Source of the DNA: Rhodocyclales bacterium
GTDB taxonomy: Bacteria; Pseudomonadota; Gammaproteobacteria; Burkholderiales; Rhodocyclaceae
Reading direction: 5' to 3'
DNA: 64,000 nt
Assembly: GCA_003105015.1 (NCBI GenBank)
Contig: PQAF01000004.1
Coordinates: forward strand, 208-64,207
A model generated the notes under the pieces. That model searched no databases, had not been told where the DNA came from, and worked only from the letters and a program-made list of their open reading frames with translations. Shown here piece by piece: positions 37,029 through 50,331 of this stretch; the stretch's first letter is position 1, and every line of letters begins with the position of its first letter. The position numbers were made by a program, and so were the translations under genes.

Positions 37029-39098
37029 ATGACGACAATGAACCCTTTGCTCGACTTCTCCGGCCTGCCGCGCTTCGACGCGGTGCGCCCCGAACACGTC
37101 ACCCCAGCCATCACGGAGCTGCTCGCCGAAAACCGCGCGCTGCTGGCGCGCCTGGAGACGGCGCCGGCCACGTGGGCGGATTTCGCCGCGCCCTTCTTCG
37201 ACGGCAGCGAGCGCCTGTCGCGCGCCTGGGGCGTCGTCGGCCACCTGCATTCGGTCATGGACGTGCCGGACTGGCGCGAGGCCTACAACGCCAACCTGCC
37301 TGAGGTGACGCGCTTCTTCGCCGAGCTCGGGCAGAATCAGCATCTCTTCGCCCAGTTCAAGGCGCTCAAGGCCTCCCCCGCCTACACGCGACTGAGCGCC
37401 GCTCAGCAGCGCGTCGTCGAGCACGAGATTCGCGACTTCCGCCTCTCCGGCGCCGAGCTGCCGGAGGACGTCAAACCGCGCTTCCAGGCCATCCAGGAGG
37501 AGCTGGCCTCGCTGCAGGCGAAGTTCTCCGAGAACCTGCTCGACGCCACCAACGCCTTTGCCGAGATCGTCACCGACGCGGCGGAGCTGGCCGGCATTCC
37601 CGCCGATGTCGTCGAAGCGGCGCGCGGCGCGGCGGAGAAAGACGGCAAGAAGGGCTGGAAGTTCACCCTGCACATGCCCTCCTACCTGCCGGTGATGCAG
37701 TACGCCGAGTCGCGCCGCCTGCGCGAGGCGCTCTACCGCGCCTACGCCACGCGCGCCGCCGAGTTCCACGACCTGGGCGGCAAACCGGAGTGGGACAACA
37801 TGCCGCTGATCCGCCGCATCCTCGAGTTGCGCGCCGAAGAGGCCGGCCATCTCGGCTACGGCAACTTCGCCGAGGTCTCACTTGTGCCGAAGATGGCCGA
37901 GTCGCCGGCCGACGTGCTGGCCTTCCTGCGCGAGCTCGCACAGAAATCGAGACCTTTCGCCGAACGCGACATGGCCGAGCTGCGCGCGTTCGCCGTCTCG
38001 CAGGGACTGACTTTTATGGAACCCTGGGACATCGGCTGGGCCTCGGAGAAGCTCAAGCAGGCGCGCTACAGCTTCTCCGACGAGGAAGTGCGCCAGTACT
38101 TCCCCGAGCCCAAGGTGCTGGCAGGCCTGTTCCGCGTCATCGAGACGCTGTTCGGCGTGCGCATCCGGCCCGATGCCGCGCCGGTCTGGCACGAGGACGT
38201 GCGCTTCTTCCGCATCGAGGACTCCGCGGGCGGCCTCGTCGGCCAGTTCTACCTCGATCTCTACGCGCGCGAGACCAAGCGCGGCGGCGCCTGGATGGAC
38301 GATGCGATCACGCGCCGTCTGACCGAGGCGGGCATCCAGACCCCGGTGGCGTATCTGAACTGCAACTTCTCGCGCCCTGTCGGAGAAAAGGATGGGGAAA
38401 AGCGGCCCGCCCTGTTCACCCACGATGAAGTGATCACCCTCTTCCACGAGACCGGCCACGGCCTGCACCACCTGCTCACCCGCGTCGACGAGCTCGGCGT
38501 CGCCGGCATCAACGGCGTCGAGTGGGACGCCGTCGAGCTGCCCAGCCAGTTCATGGAAAACTTCTGCTGGGAATGGGAAGTACTGACGGAAATGACGGCG
38601 CACGTCGATACGGGCGAACCGCTGCCGCGTGCGCTTTTCGACAGGATGACCGCGGCGAAGAATTTCCAGAGCGGCATGCAGATCGTGCGCCAGCTCGAGT
38701 TCAGCCTGTTCGACCTCCTGTTGCACAGCGACTTCGAGCCGGTCGGGCAGAAGAGCGTGCTCGACCTGATCGAGGAGGTGCGTCAGGAAGTGGCGGTGGT
38801 CTTCCCGCCGCCCTGGCACCGCTTCCCGAACAGCTTCTCGCACATCTTCGCCGGCGGCTACGCGGCGGGCTACTACAGCTACAAGTGGGCCGAGGTCCTC
38901 TCCGCCGACGCCTTCGCCGCCTTCGAGGAGGAGCGCATCAACGGCAGCGTGCTCAACCCCGTGACGGGCGCCCGCTTCCGCGACGAGATCCTCGCCGTCG
39001 GCGGCAGCCGGCCGGCGCTGGCGTCCTTCAAGGCCTTCCGCGGCCGCGCGCCCAGCGTCGATGCCCTGCTGCGACACAGTGGTATGATTCTGGCGTAA
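37029..39098 (+). CDS. prlC: Oligopeptidase A (M3 metallopeptidase)
   Basis: A 689-residue cytosolic zinc peptidase that degrades short peptides, including signal peptides. The zinc motif HETGH is in LFHETGHGLHHLLT, followed by EWDAVELPSQFMENF with the third ligand glutamate. The start could be 37029 or the ATG nine bases later. Copy B of the dispersed 26-bp repeat is read in frame here as VSQGLTF (37990-38015), so the repeat is tolerated within this protein. Confidence 0.95.
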   Translation: MTTMNPLLDFSGLPRFDAVRPEHVTPAITELLAENRALLARLETAPATWADFAAPFFDGSERLSRAWGVVGHLHSVMDVPDWREAYNANLPEVTRFFAELGQNQHLFAQFKALKASPAYTRLSAAQQRVVEHEIRDFRLSGAELPEDVKPRFQAIQEELASLQAKFSENLLDATNAFAEIVTDAAELAGIPADVVEAARGAAEKDGKKGWKFTLHMPSYLPVMQYAESRRLREALYRAYATRAAEFHDLGGKPEWDNMPLIRRILELRAEEAGHLGYGNFAEVSLVPKMAESPADVLAFLRELAQKSRPFAERDMAELRAFAVSQGLTFMEPWDIGWASEKLKQARYSFSDEEVRQYFPEPKVLAGLFRVIETLFGVRIRPDAAPVWHEDVRFFRIEDSAGGLVGQFYLDLYARETKRGGAWMDDAITRRLTEAGIQTPVAYLNCNFSRPVGEKDGEKRPALFTHDEVITLFHETGHGLHHLLTRVDELGVAGINGVEWDAVELPSQFMENFCWEWEVLTEMTAHVDTGEPLPRALFDRMTAAKNFQSGMQIVRQLEFSLFDLLLHSDFEPVGQKSVLDLIEEVRQEVAVVFPPPWHRFPNSFSHIFAGGYAAGYYSYKWAEVLSADAFAAFEEERINGSVLNPVTGARFRDEILAVGGSRPALASFKAFRGRAPSVDALLRHSGMILA
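37990..38015 (+). repeat. Dispersed 26-bp repeat, copy B, inside prlC
   Basis: TCGCCGT, CT, then CGCAGGGACTGACTTTT. It is identical to copies A and C outside the two variable bases and is translated as part of oligopeptidase A. Confidence 0.7.
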
Positions 39099-39118
39099 TC
39101 GGTAACGGGAGGCGTGCC

Positions 39119-39631
39119 ATGAAGATAGCTCCGATCTGTTTGCTCTCGCTGGTTATGCTGGCAACGGGTGCCGATGCACAGACGATGTATCGTTGGGTCG
39201 ACAAGAGCGGGAAGGTGCACTACTCGGACCAGCCGCCGCCGAAGGAGATCAAGAAGGTCGACCAGCCGCGCCTCGGCACCTCCACCATCGAGACCAGCGG
39301 CCTGCCCTACGAGGCCCAGAAAGCTGCCCGGGATTTTCCGGTGACGATTTACACCACGCCGGACTGCGCGGCGGAGTGCAAGATGGCCAGGGACTACCTG
39401 GCCAGGCGCGGCGTCCCCTACAGTGAGAAATCGCTGGCGAGCAACGACGAAATCGTGGCCTTCAGGGACCGGTTCAAGGTAGACAACGTTTTCGTGCCGG
39501 CCATCACCGTGGGTTCGCAGCAGCGCCAGGGTTTCGAGGAAACGGCATGGAGCGGCATGCTGGACACGGCCGGCTATCCGCGCAGCGCGATCCCTGGAAG
39601 TGTCACGCGACCCGCGCCTGCGGCGCAATGA
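39119..39631 (+). CDS. Exported DUF4124 plus glutaredoxin-like protein
   Basis: A 170-residue protein with a signal peptide (about 1-20, ending GADAQ), then a DUF4124 segment [18 protein letters not shown] (about 23-42) and a glutaredoxin-like fold (about 75-150). The active site reads [16 protein letters not shown], so the two cysteines are separated by three residues in place of the usual two. PAITVG stands for the cis-proline region. Function is unknown. Its TGA overlaps the xthA ATG, which makes the two genes coupled. Confidence 0.82.
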   Translation: MKIAPICLLSLVMLATGADAQTMYRWVDKSGKVHYSDQPPPKEIKKVDQPRLGTSTIETSGLPYEAQKAARDFPVTIYTTPDCAAECKMARDYLARRGVPYSEKSLASNDEIVAFRDRFKVDNVFVPAITVGSQQRQGFEETAWSGMLDTAGYPRSAIPGSVTRPAPAAQ

Positions 39632-40392
39632 AGCTCGCCACCTGGAACGTCAACTCCCTCAAGGTCCGCCTGCCGCAGTTGCTGGAGTGGCTCGCCGCCC
39701 GCCAGCCCGATGTCGTCTGCCTGCAGGAGACCAAGCTCGAGGACAAGGCTTTTCCGCGGGTGGAACTCGAGGCGGCCGGCTACCAGGCCGCCTTCGCCGG
39801 CCAGAAGACCTACAACGGCGTCGCCATCCTGTCGCGCCTGCCGCCCAGCGACGTGACGATCGGCATTCCCGGTTTCGTAGACGAGCAGCGGCGCCTCATC
39901 GCCGCGACCATTGGCAACGTGCGCATCGTCTGCGGCTACTTCCCCAACGGCCAGAGCGTCGGCTCGGACAAGTACGCCTACAAGCTGCGATGGATCGAGG
40001 CGCTGACGGCCTGGCTGCGCGATGAGCTCGCGCGCCATCCGCGCCTGGCGCTCCTCGGCGATTACAATATCGCACCCGAGGAACGCGACGTGCATGACCC
40101 GAAGGCGTGGGAGGGCCAGGTGCTGTTCTCCGAGCCGGAGCGCGCCTTCTTCCGCGCCCTGCTCGGCCTCGGGCTGAAGGACGCCTTCCGCCTCTTCGAG
40201 CAGCCGGAGAAGATTTACACTTGGTGGGATTACCGCATGATGGCCTTCCGCCGCAACATGGGCCTGCGCATCGACCACATCCTGCTGTCGGCCAACCTCG
40301 CCGGCGACTGCACGGCCTGCACGGTGGACAAGGAGGCGCGCAAGGCCGAACGGCCCTCCGACCACGCCCCGGTCATCGCGGAGCTGTCATGA
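39628..40392 (+). CDS. xthA: Exodeoxyribonuclease III
   Basis: A 254-residue AP endonuclease and 3'-5' exonuclease of base-excision repair. [32 protein letters not shown], the catalytic histidine region ending [10 protein letters not shown], and [13 protein letters not shown] are typical. ATG at 39628 overlaps the previous stop, and its own TGA overlaps the start of the Crp/Fnr gene, so three genes are chained by ATGA junctions. Confidence 0.96.
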   Translation: MKLATWNVNSLKVRLPQLLEWLAARQPDVVCLQETKLEDKAFPRVELEAAGYQAAFAGQKTYNGVAILSRLPPSDVTIGIPGFVDEQRRLIAATIGNVRIVCGYFPNGQSVGSDKYAYKLRWIEALTAWLRDELARHPRLALLGDYNIAPEERDVHDPKAWEGQVLFSEPERAFFRALLGLGLKDAFRLFEQPEKIYTWWDYRMMAFRRNMGLRIDHILLSANLAGDCTACTVDKEARKAERPSDHAPVIAELS

Positions 40393-41045
40393 TTCCCTTG
40401 CCGGAACTCCAGACGCAGTACCCGGTGCTGGCGGAATTGCCGCCCAGGCTGCGCGAGCAGGTTGCCGCCGCCGCCCAGGCCGTCACCGTGCCGGCCGGCG
40501 CCAGGCTGTTCGACGAACATCAGCCCTGCCAGGGCTTTCCCTTCGTCCTCGCCGGCGCCATCCGCGTAGCGAAGGTTGCCGCCAATGGCCGCGAACTGCC
40601 GCTCTATCGCGTCACGCCGGGCGAAACCTGCATCATCACGTCCAGCTGCCTGCTCGGCAACGTGCCCTACAACGCGCGTGGCACGACGGAAAGCGAGACG
40701 GTGCTGGTGCTGCTGCCGCAAGGCCTGTTCCTCGACCTGCTGGCGCAGGCGCCCTTCCGCAACTTCATCTTCAACCTGTTCGCCGAGCGCATGGCCGACC
40801 TGATGCGCCTGGTCGAGGAGGTCGCCTTCCGCAAGCTCGACCAGCGGCTCGCCGCGCTGCTGCTGGGCAAGGGCCGCGTCGTGCACGCCACCCACCAGCA
40901 GCTGGCCGATGAGCTCGGCAGCGTGCGCGAGATGGTCAGCCGGCTGCTGAAGGGCTTCGCCGAGCAGGGCCTGGTCGCCCTGGGGCGCGAGCAGATCGAG
41001 ATCCGCGACGCCGCCGGCCTGCGACGCCTCGCCGAAGCTGTGTGA
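40389..41045 (+). CDS. Crp/Fnr-family transcription regulator
   Basis: A 218-residue regulator with an N-terminal cyclic-nucleotide-binding-like beta-roll (about 10-130) and a C-terminal winged helix (about 150-215; [23 protein letters not shown]). Cysteines at CQGF and ETCIITSSC could bind a metal cluster or heme or sense redox, but the N-terminal four-cysteine FNR pattern is absent. It is coupled to xthA and followed by a DUF2892 gene with a CRP-like site between them, suggesting local control. Confidence 0.88.
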   Translation: MIPLPELQTQYPVLAELPPRLREQVAAAAQAVTVPAGARLFDEHQPCQGFPFVLAGAIRVAKVAANGRELPLYRVTPGETCIITSSCLLGNVPYNARGTTESETVLVLLPQGLFLDLLAQAPFRNFIFNLFAERMADLMRLVEEVAFRKLDQRLAALLLGKGRVVHATHQQLADELGSVREMVSRLLKGFAEQGLVALGREQIEIRDAAGLRRLAEAV

Positions 41046-41077
41046 TCTTGGTTACAGACACCGCTCACGGCTGAGCG
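41041..41077. promoter_or_regulatory. CRP-like site and palindrome upstream of the DUF2892 gene
   Basis: TGTGA-N6-TTACA at 41041-41056 differs by one base from the CRP consensus half-site pair and overlaps the regulator's stop codon. A second palindrome CGCTCA-CGGC-TGAGCG is at 41062-41077. Either could be an operator for the neighbouring Crp/Fnr protein. Confidence 0.45.
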
Positions 41078-41119
41078 CTCTAATAGTGCAGCAATCCCAA
41101 CCCGCAACAGGAGGCAGCA

Positions 41120-41311
41120 ATGAAAAGCAACGTCGGCGGCATTGACCGCACGCTTCGCATCGTGGTGGGCCTGGCACTCGTCGCCTGGGCCGTGATGGGC
41201 GGCCCCGTCTGGGCCTGGATCGGCGTGCTGCCGATCGCCACCGGCGCGCTCGGCTGGTGCCCGGCCTATCTGCCCTTCGGCCTCAGCACCTGCTCTACAA
41301 AGAAGCAGTAG
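41120..41311 (+). CDS. DUF2892 (YgaP-like) small membrane protein
   Basis: A 63-residue inner-membrane protein with two helices ([16 protein letters not shown] and a second from [18 protein letters not shown]), beginning with the typical [11 protein letters not shown] and ending in a CP motif and Cys-Ser-Thr. The family often sits with rhodaneses or sulfur-stress genes; its function is unknown. SD AGGAGG precedes the ATG. Its last 17 bp overlap the 3' end of rsmA on the other strand. Confidence 0.85.
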   Translation: MKSNVGGIDRTLRIVVGLALVAWAVMGGPVWAWIGVLPIATGALGWCPAYLPFGLSTCSTKKQ

Positions 41312-42086
41312 TGCCGCGTTCGGCAAGGCGGTTGGCGACGCGCAGGTAATCGCCGACCGCCAGTTCCTCCGCCCGCCGGGTCGGATCGATTCCCAATTCG
41401 GCCCAATCCGTTTCGCTCACCCGCTCCCGCAACGTATTGCGCAGCATCTTGCGCCGCTGGGAAAAGGCGGCCTTCACCACTTCCTCAAGCAGGTTCTCGT
41501 CGACGGCGGCAAGTACCTGTCGAGGCCGCGGGACCAAACGCACCACCGCCGACTCTACCTTGGGCGCCGGATTGAAGGCACCGGGCGGCACCAGGAACAG
41601 CCGCTCCATCTCGAAGCGGTATTGCAGCATCACCGACAGGCGCCCATATTCGGACCCGCCTGGCGGCGCCACCATGCGATCCACCACCTCCCGCTGCAGC
41701 ATGAAGTGCATGTCGCGCACGCCGTCGGCGCTGGCGGCCAAATGGAACAGCAGCGGCGTGGAGATGTTGTAGGGCAGGTTGCCGACGACGCGCAGACCGG
41801 GGCCGAGCACGGAAAAATCGAACTGCAGTGCGTCGCCCTCGTGGATCGTCAGCCGTTCGGGCGGAAAGCGTTCGCGCAGTCGGGCGATCAGGTCGCGATC
41901 GATCTCGACGACATGCAGATGCTCCAGCCGCGCCAGCAGCGGCTCGGTCAGCGCGCCGAGGCCCGGGCCGATCTCGACGACGCTGTCGTCCGCCTGCGGA
42001 AGGATTGCATCAACGATCTTTGCCACCACCCCCGGCGAGACGAGGAAGTTCTGGCCGAATCGCTTTCTTGCAATATGCCCCTTCAT
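41295..42086 (-). CDS. rsmA: 16S rRNA dimethyladenosine transferase
   Basis: A 263-residue KsgA-family enzyme that dimethylates A1518 and A1519 of 16S r[22 protein letters not shown], the SAM motif [15 protein letters not shown] and the catalytic NLPYNIS are all present. Its ATG overlaps the pdxA stop (42083-42086). It is the last gene of lptD-surA-pdxA-rsmA, a conserved proteobacterial order. Confidence 0.96.
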   Translation of the reverse strand: MKGHIARKRFGQNFLVSPGVVAKIVDAILPQADDSVVEIGPGLGALTEPLLARLEHLHVVEIDRDLIARLRERFPPERLTIHEGDALQFDFSVLGPGLRVVGNLPYNISTPLLFHLAASADGVRDMHFMLQREVVDRMVAPPGGSEYGRLSVMLQYRFEMERLFLVPPGAFNPAPKVESAVVRLVPRPRQVLAAVDENLLEEVVKAAFSQRRKMLRNTLRERVSETDWAELGIDPTRRAEELAVGDYLRVANRLAERGTTASL

Positions 42087-43060
42087 CGGCGCTGCGCCAG
42101 TTCGACCGCCAGGCCCACTGCGGCGAACAGGCTGCGCGGATCCGCCTTGCCGGTGCCGGCCAAGTCGAGCGCCGTGCCGTGGTCGACCGAGGTTCGGATG
42201 ATGGGGAGGCCCAGCGTAATGTTGATGCCGTCCTCGAAGGCGGCGTACTTCAGCACCGCCAGGCCCTGGTCGTGGTACATGGCGAGCTGCGCATCGGAGC
42301 CGGCCAGCACGCCGCGGGTAAACAGCGTGTCGGCCGGCAGCGGCCCGACCAGATCCATGCCCTCGCCGCGCAAGCTCTCCAGCACCGGCGCGATGACCTC
42401 GATCTCCTCGCGGCCCATGTGACCGCCCTCACCGGCATGCGGATTCAGGCCGGCGACGAGGATGCGCGGCCGCACGATGCCGAACTTGCCGACCAGATCG
42501 GCGTGCAGGATGCGGAGGGTGGCTTCCAGTTCCGGCCGCGTAATGGCATCAGGAACGTCCTTCAGCGGCAGATGCGTCGTCGCCAGCGCAACGCGCAATC
42601 CTGCGCCCGCCAGCATCATGACGACCCGGGCGGTGCCGGTCTTCTCGGCCAGATACTCGGTATGCCCGGTAAAGGCGATGCCTGCCTCGTTGATCACGCC
42701 CTTGTGCACCGGGGCCGTCACCATGGCGGCAAACTCGCCGCTCGTGCAACCTGCCAGCGCGCGATCGAGGAGGGCCAGCACATAGGCGGCGTTGGCCGCG
42801 TCGAGATGTCCGGCTCTGGTTGGCGCACGCAGGGGCACATGCAGGATTTCCAGCTCGTCCCCGGAATAGGGGCGGTCGGGTCGATAATCGGTAAACCTCG
42901 GGGCATCGCCGATCTGCCGCGCCCGCTCTTCGATCACGGCGCGATCCCCCAGGATCACCCGGCGTGCAGGTATGGGGTGGCTTGCCAGCCTGGCGCAGAT
43001 CTCCGGCCCGATGCCGGCCGGCTCGCCGCTGGTGACGGCAATAACGGGGGGGGGCCTCAT
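42083..43060 (-). CDS. pdxA: 4-hydroxythreonine-4-phosphate dehydrogenase
   Basis: A 325-residue NAD-dependent enzyme of pyridoxal-phosphate synthesis. The ATG at 43060 begins [20 protein letters not shown], the typical N-terminus; longer readings upstream overlap surA and are unlikely. Metal-binding and substrate segments appear as [25 protein letters not shown] and [11 protein letters not shown]. It is 29 bp downstream of surA. Confidence 0.95.
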   Translation of the reverse strand: MRPPPVIAVTSGEPAGIGPEICARLASHPIPARRVILGDRAVIEERARQIGDAPRFTDYRPDRPYSGDELEILHVPLRAPTRAGHLDAANAAYVLALLDRALAGCTSGEFAAMVTAPVHKGVINEAGIAFTGHTEYLAEKTGTARVVMMLAGAGLRVALATTHLPLKDVPDAITRPELEATLRILHADLVGKFGIVRPRILVAGLNPHAGEGGHMGREEIEVIAPVLESLRGEGMDLVGPLPADTLFTRGVLAGSDAQLAMYHDQGLAVLKYAAFEDGINITLGLPIIRTSVDHGTALDLAGTGKADPRSLFAAVGLAVELAQRR

Positions 43061-43089
43061 GCCGCTGATGCCGTGGTCTGGCGATGTCC

Positions 43090-44406
43090 CTACCGGCTGT
43101 CTTCCAGCCGGTATTCGACGTAGGCCCGGTCGCGCATCTGGCGCAACCAGTCCTGATAGGCTTCGTCCGCCTTGCGCTCGCGCAAGGCCATGCGCGCGCT
43201 CTGGCGCACCCGCTCCTGGGAGACATCCATGCGGCGCTCCAGAACCTGGATCAGGTGCCAACCGAAGGGGGATTGCACCGGCTCTCCGACTTCGCCCGGC
43301 TTCAGGCTGTTCATGGCCTTCTCGAAATCCGGCACCGTGTCGCCCTGATTGAGCCAGCCGAGGTCGCCACCCTTCGCCGCAGAAAGATCGTTCGAGTGAA
43401 GGCGGGCCAGTTCGGCGAAATCGGCGCCATGCGTGATGCGCTCCTTGAGCGCCACCAGGCGCCGCCTGGCTTCCGCCTCCGACACCAGTTCACTGGTCTT
43501 GATCAGGATATGGCGCGCGCGTGTCTGTTCGACCGGTTGCGCCTTGATGGCGCCGCCGCGGCGGTCCAGCAGCTTGAGTATGTGATATCCGGCTGGACTT
43601 CTCAGCACTTCGGACACCTCGCCCGGCTTCAGCTTCGGCACCACCTCGGCGAAGAGGGTCGGCAAGCGCTCGAGCGGGCGCCAACCCATCACGCCACCGG
43701 AAAGGCCATCGGGCGCATCGGAATTGCTCGCCGCCAACTGGCCAAAATCGGCGCCGCGCCTGAGCTGGGCAACGATCTCCTCGGCGCGGGCCTGCAGGCG
43801 GGCCAGCTGCTCCGGCCTTGCCTGTTCCGGCGCACGCAGGAGGATATGCGCCAGGTTGAATTCCTCATTGCCCATCGCGCCGGCGGTCTCGAGGAAGTTG
43901 TCGATCTCGCCCTCCGTGACGACGATCTTGCTGTCGACCTCGCGCTCCCTGAGGCGGCCGATGACGATCTCGTCGCGTATGTCCTCGCGGAATTTTGCCC
44001 AGGGAATGCCGTCCCGCTCCAGATTGGCCCGAAACTGGGCCAACCCCATGCGATTGCCCTCCGCAATGCGCACGAGCGTCTGGTCGAGCTGCGCATCGTC
44101 GATGCGCAAGCCGGTTTCCTTGGCGAACTGGAGCTGCACCCGATCGACGATGAGGCGCTCGAGAATGTGCTTTTCGAGAACATCGCGCGGCGGCATCTGG
44201 GTTCCCTGCTGCCTGAGCTGCCGCTCCGTGAACGCGGTGCGCGATTTCAGCTCGTGCAGCGTAATCACTTCATCATTGACTACCGCGATGATGCGATCGG
44301 CCTCGATCACCTGCGCCGCACGCCCCTGCGCGAACACCCACCCGCCAGGCAGGCAGGCGGCCATGACGACAAGAACAACACCCGCACAAACCGATTTGCG
44401 ACTCAC
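43090..44406 (-). CDS. surA: Periplasmic chaperone / peptidyl-prolyl isomerase
   Basis: A 438-residue protein with a signal peptide (about 1-26, ending GWVFAQ), an N-terminal chaperone domain (DRIIAVVNDEVITLHELKSR) and two parvulin domains (about 180-280, LAHILLRAPEQ; about 285-385, RARHILIKTSELVSEAEA). It helps outer-membrane proteins fold, including LptD, which is encoded just upstream with a gap of about 20 bp. Length is normal. Confidence 0.95.
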   Translation of the reverse strand: MSRKSVCAGVVLVVMAACLPGGWVFAQGRAAQVIEADRIIAVVNDEVITLHELKSRTAFTERQLRQQGTQMPPRDVLEKHILERLIVDRVQLQFAKETGLRIDDAQLDQTLVRIAEGNRMGLAQFRANLERDGIPWAKFREDIRDEIVIGRLREREVDSKIVVTEGEIDNFLETAGAMGNEEFNLAHILLRAPEQARPEQLARLQARAEEIVAQLRRGADFGQLAASNSDAPDGLSGGVMGWRPLERLPTLFAEVVPKLKPGEVSEVLRSPAGYHILKLLDRRGGAIKAQPVEQTRARHILIKTSELVSEAEARRRLVALKERITHGADFAELARLHSNDLSAAKGGDLGWLNQGDTVPDFEKAMNSLKPGEVGEPVQSPFGWHLIQVLERRMDVSQERVRQSARMALRERKADEAYQDWLRQMRDRAYVEYRLEDSR

Positions 44407-44427
44407 CCCGGCACCTTTCCCAATTCG

Positions 44428-47199
44428 TCAGTCGTAGCCGAACACGGGGTCGGACGTCATCTGATTGATCCGCCCATAACCCGGAATTCTCCGTGAAAGC
44501 AATTCGAGCGGGTTGGAGCCGATCTTGGAGAAATCGTTCAACTCCAGCTGGACAAACAGGGCCGTATTGGTGTCCCCCGTGGCGGAGGCATAACGCTGCA
44601 GCACGAGGCGACCGACCCAGCAGCCGCCGTTGTATTCCAGTCCGCCGATCGTCTCGATGATCCTTCTTTCCTTCAGCGAGTAGTTGAACCGGCCCACGCC
44701 ATACCAGCCGCGCCCCAGCGGCCACTGGCCCGAGAAGTCCACCTGGCGTATCCCGGGCGTCCCGCCGCTGAAGGTATGGTCGCGCGTATAGCGATAGCTG
44801 GCATTCAACACCTTGGCAAAGTCCGGCTGCCAGCGGCCGCCGACGACGAAGCGCTCGGTCTCGCCATCGCGCGGATCGTACTGCCAGGCGACATCCGCAT
44901 AGGTGCGCGGCATCAGGCGGCCCGACAGCGCCGCGAGGAAATCGGACGTGCCGCCGGGCCGGGCCGATTCCCCCGGCAACGTGACGTTCTGCTTGGCGAA
45001 GTAATAGCGCTGTCCCACCATGCCGCGGACATACTCCTCGCCGGTCTGCGGGTCGATCAGCCGCGAAGTCAGTGCGGCGGTCAGCTGATTGGCGTCGGCA
45101 ATGCGATCGACGCCGGAGTAGATGTTGTCCGAGAAGATCGTGGCGAAATTGAAATCCGCCAGGCCCGAATCGAAGACGGGAATCTGGTTCTGCGTGCGCT
45201 GGGGCACGAGGAGGTAATACAGCCTTGGCTCCAGCGTCTGCGTCAGGCCCTTGCCGAACCAGTCCAGGTCGCGCTCGAAGGCCACGCCGGCATCGACGCT
45301 GAAGACCGGCAGGTTGCGCACGATGGAATCCGGCCCGGTGCTCGAGCGCCGGTCGATGTCGTAGCGCGTCGAATGCAGGCCGATCTTCGGCGTGACATAC
45401 CAGGCCGGCGTCAGCAGCGGCAGCGACAGCTGCGGATAGAAGGTCAGCCGGCGGGCGGTATCCAGGGTGGGATGGTCGAAGGCCACGTATTCGCCGTTGA
45501 ACGCAAAGGCCGTGCCGCCGACAAAATCCGGCCGGCTGGCCGTCAGGAGCAGCTGCGGCACCCGTTCATAGGGCTTGGAGACGGGCGGCAGCGCCGGGTC
45601 CTGCAGGGTCTGATAGACCTGCATATTGGCCGTTGCCGACCACCAGCCGCCGCCGTAACTCAGGACGCCCTGGCGCAGCAGGTTTCCCTGCGAAGCCTCG
45701 GTAATGCGCGTGCTGAGGTCGCGCAGGTAGGTGCCGTCCGAGACGCCGCTGACGTTCACCAGCCCGCTGAAGCCGTGGCCGAGGTTGGGATGAAGATGCA
45801 GGAACGAGTAGCCATAACGGTTCCTGCCGGCCAGGCGGTCGTTCGGCAGCCATTCGACGCGCGCCAGTCCCTGGTAGTCGTAATTCAGGTAGCGGAATTC
45901 GGTATTGACCTGCAGGCCGCGCTTCGACATCAGCCGGGGTGCGATCGTCGCATCCATGTTCGGCGCGATGTCCCAGTAGTAGGGCAGGGTGAACTCGATG
46001 CCCGACTTGGAGCTGGTGCCGAAGGTCGGCGCGAGGAAGCCGGATTTGCGCTTGTTGTTGAGCGAGAAACTGATCCAGGGCGAGTAGAAGAGGGGAACGT
46101 CCTTGAACACCACAGTGGCATCGCGGCCCTCGGCGACCTCGCGGTCGTAATCGAGATCGAGTTCCGCCACCCGCGCATACCAGTCCGGATCTTCCGCCGA
46201 ACAAGTGCTGTAGGTGGCGTTCGTCATCCGCATGCGGTTCTCGCCCTGAAATTCGAGCCGGTCCGCCTTGCCCGAGGCCGTCGTCAGCGTCTGCCCCGCA
46301 TGCACCACCTCGCCGGCGATGGTGGCAATCGCGGCTTTCTGTTCCTTGTCCCGCGGCAGGAACGAGGGGAGTTTCCGCACCGGCTGGACCGCCGCTCCCA
46401 GGGCGGGGGAATAGGCTTGCTTCTGATCCTTCTTCGAGCGCGTGACGGAATAATTCGGTTGTTCGAAGAAGCCCGTGTTCTCGGACAGGTTCAGGCGCAG
46501 CTTCGGCCCGGACATGCGATCGGCTTCCTTGGTGTAGCGGACGTTGCCCACCGCCTCCATCTCGTCCTCGACCTTCCAGTAAGTCAGTTGGTCGGCTGTC
46601 AGTGCGGTGGTGGTCCGGCGCAGTTCCGCATCGCCCTGCGCCACAACCTCGTTGTCGTTGCGGCCGTCGATGCGCGAGGCGGCGATGAAGGTGGGGTAGG
46701 CGGCATCCTTGTCAACCTGGAGCGGGGAAATCTCGCCGGTCGGCTTGAGGGCAGGCACCAGTCCGGCATCCGCGTAAGCGGAATACAAGGGCGGCAATGC
46801 AGGTCGCTCATCCACCTGCGGTGGCTGGGCCGCCTGCAGCGGCTCGGGCGGGGTTCGCTCAGGTTCGGCCGCAGTCGCCGTCTTCGGAACCGCGGCAGGG
46901 GCAGCCGGCCTGGCGGCAGGCCTTGCCTCCCTCGCTGCTGCAGGAGGCACCCTTTCCGTTTCCGGCTTCGACGGCGCGCTCGCGGCAGCCTCGCGTGCCG
47001 GCTGCACTTCCGGGGAGGAAACGGGAAGCGGTTTAACCTCGGCGGCGGGCGGCTCCGCCGGGCGCTCGGGCTTGGCCGGCGCAGTGCCCGCACCAAGCAA
47101 GGCCGGATCGACGCGCAGCAGAGGCAGATTCTCCGCAGCACGCAGGCTGCCGGACAAGCCGAGAGCGAAAACTAGAGCAAGCCGCGCCGAGGCGTGCAT
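44428..47199 (-). CDS. lptD: LPS-assembly outer-membrane protein
   Basis: A 923-residue protein that inserts lipopolysaccharide in the outer membrane with LptE. The ATG at 47199 gives a signal peptide ending SLRAAEN. A Pro/Ala/Glu-rich stretch of over 100 residues (about 30-150) makes it longer than the E. coli protein (784). The OstA-like N-terminal domain follows (AQGDAELRRTTTALTADQLTYW, NVRYTKEADRMSG), then the long beta-barrel. Only two cysteines are seen in the mature protein (STCSAEDP and NGGCWVG), enough for one disulfide. It is divergent from amgK with a 115-bp gap. Confidence 0.95.
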   Translation of the reverse strand: MHASARLALVFALGLSGSLRAAENLPLLRVDPALLGAGTAPAKPERPAEPPAAEVKPLPVSSPEVQPAREAAASAPSKPETERVPPAAAREARPAARPAAPAAVPKTATAAEPERTPPEPLQAAQPPQVDERPALPPLYSAYADAGLVPALKPTGEISPLQVDKDAAYPTFIAASRIDGRNDNEVVAQGDAELRRTTTALTADQLTYWKVEDEMEAVGNVRYTKEADRMSGPKLRLNLSENTGFFEQPNYSVTRSKKDQKQAYSPALGAAVQPVRKLPSFLPRDKEQKAAIATIAGEVVHAGQTLTTASGKADRLEFQGENRMRMTNATYSTCSAEDPDWYARVAELDLDYDREVAEGRDATVVFKDVPLFYSPWISFSLNNKRKSGFLAPTFGTSSKSGIEFTLPYYWDIAPNMDATIAPRLMSKRGLQVNTEFRYLNYDYQGLARVEWLPNDRLAGRNRYGYSFLHLHPNLGHGFSGLVNVSGVSDGTYLRDLSTRITEASQGNLLRQGVLSYGGGWWSATANMQVYQTLQDPALPPVSKPYERVPQLLLTASRPDFVGGTAFAFNGEYVAFDHPTLDTARRLTFYPQLSLPLLTPAWYVTPKIGLHSTRYDIDRRSSTGPDSIVRNLPVFSVDAGVAFERDLDWFGKGLTQTLEPRLYYLLVPQRTQNQIPVFDSGLADFNFATIFSDNIYSGVDRIADANQLTAALTSRLIDPQTGEEYVRGMVGQRYYFAKQNVTLPGESARPGGTSDFLAALSGRLMPRTYADVAWQYDPRDGETERFVVGGRWQPDFAKVLNASYRYTRDHTFSGGTPGIRQVDFSGQWPLGRGWYGVGRFNYSLKERRIIETIGGLEYNGGCWVGRLVLQRYASATGDTNTALFVQLELNDFSKIGSNPLELLSRRIPGYGRINQMTSDPVFGYD

Positions 47200-47314
47200 T
47201 TCAGGGTGTCTTTTCTTATTCGCCGCGACCGTACCGGAAGGAGGCTGCAGCACCAATGGTAGAATTACGTAGTTTATCACCAAGCACGGCTTTCGAAACC
47301 TGCGCCAAACGGCC

Positions 47315-48993
<1,679 letters not shown>

Positions 48994-49026
48994 TCGTTTC
49001 GACCTCAACGACCGTTTTTTCAGCCA

Positions 49027-50330
<1,304 letters not shown>

Positions 50331-50331
<1 letters not shown>

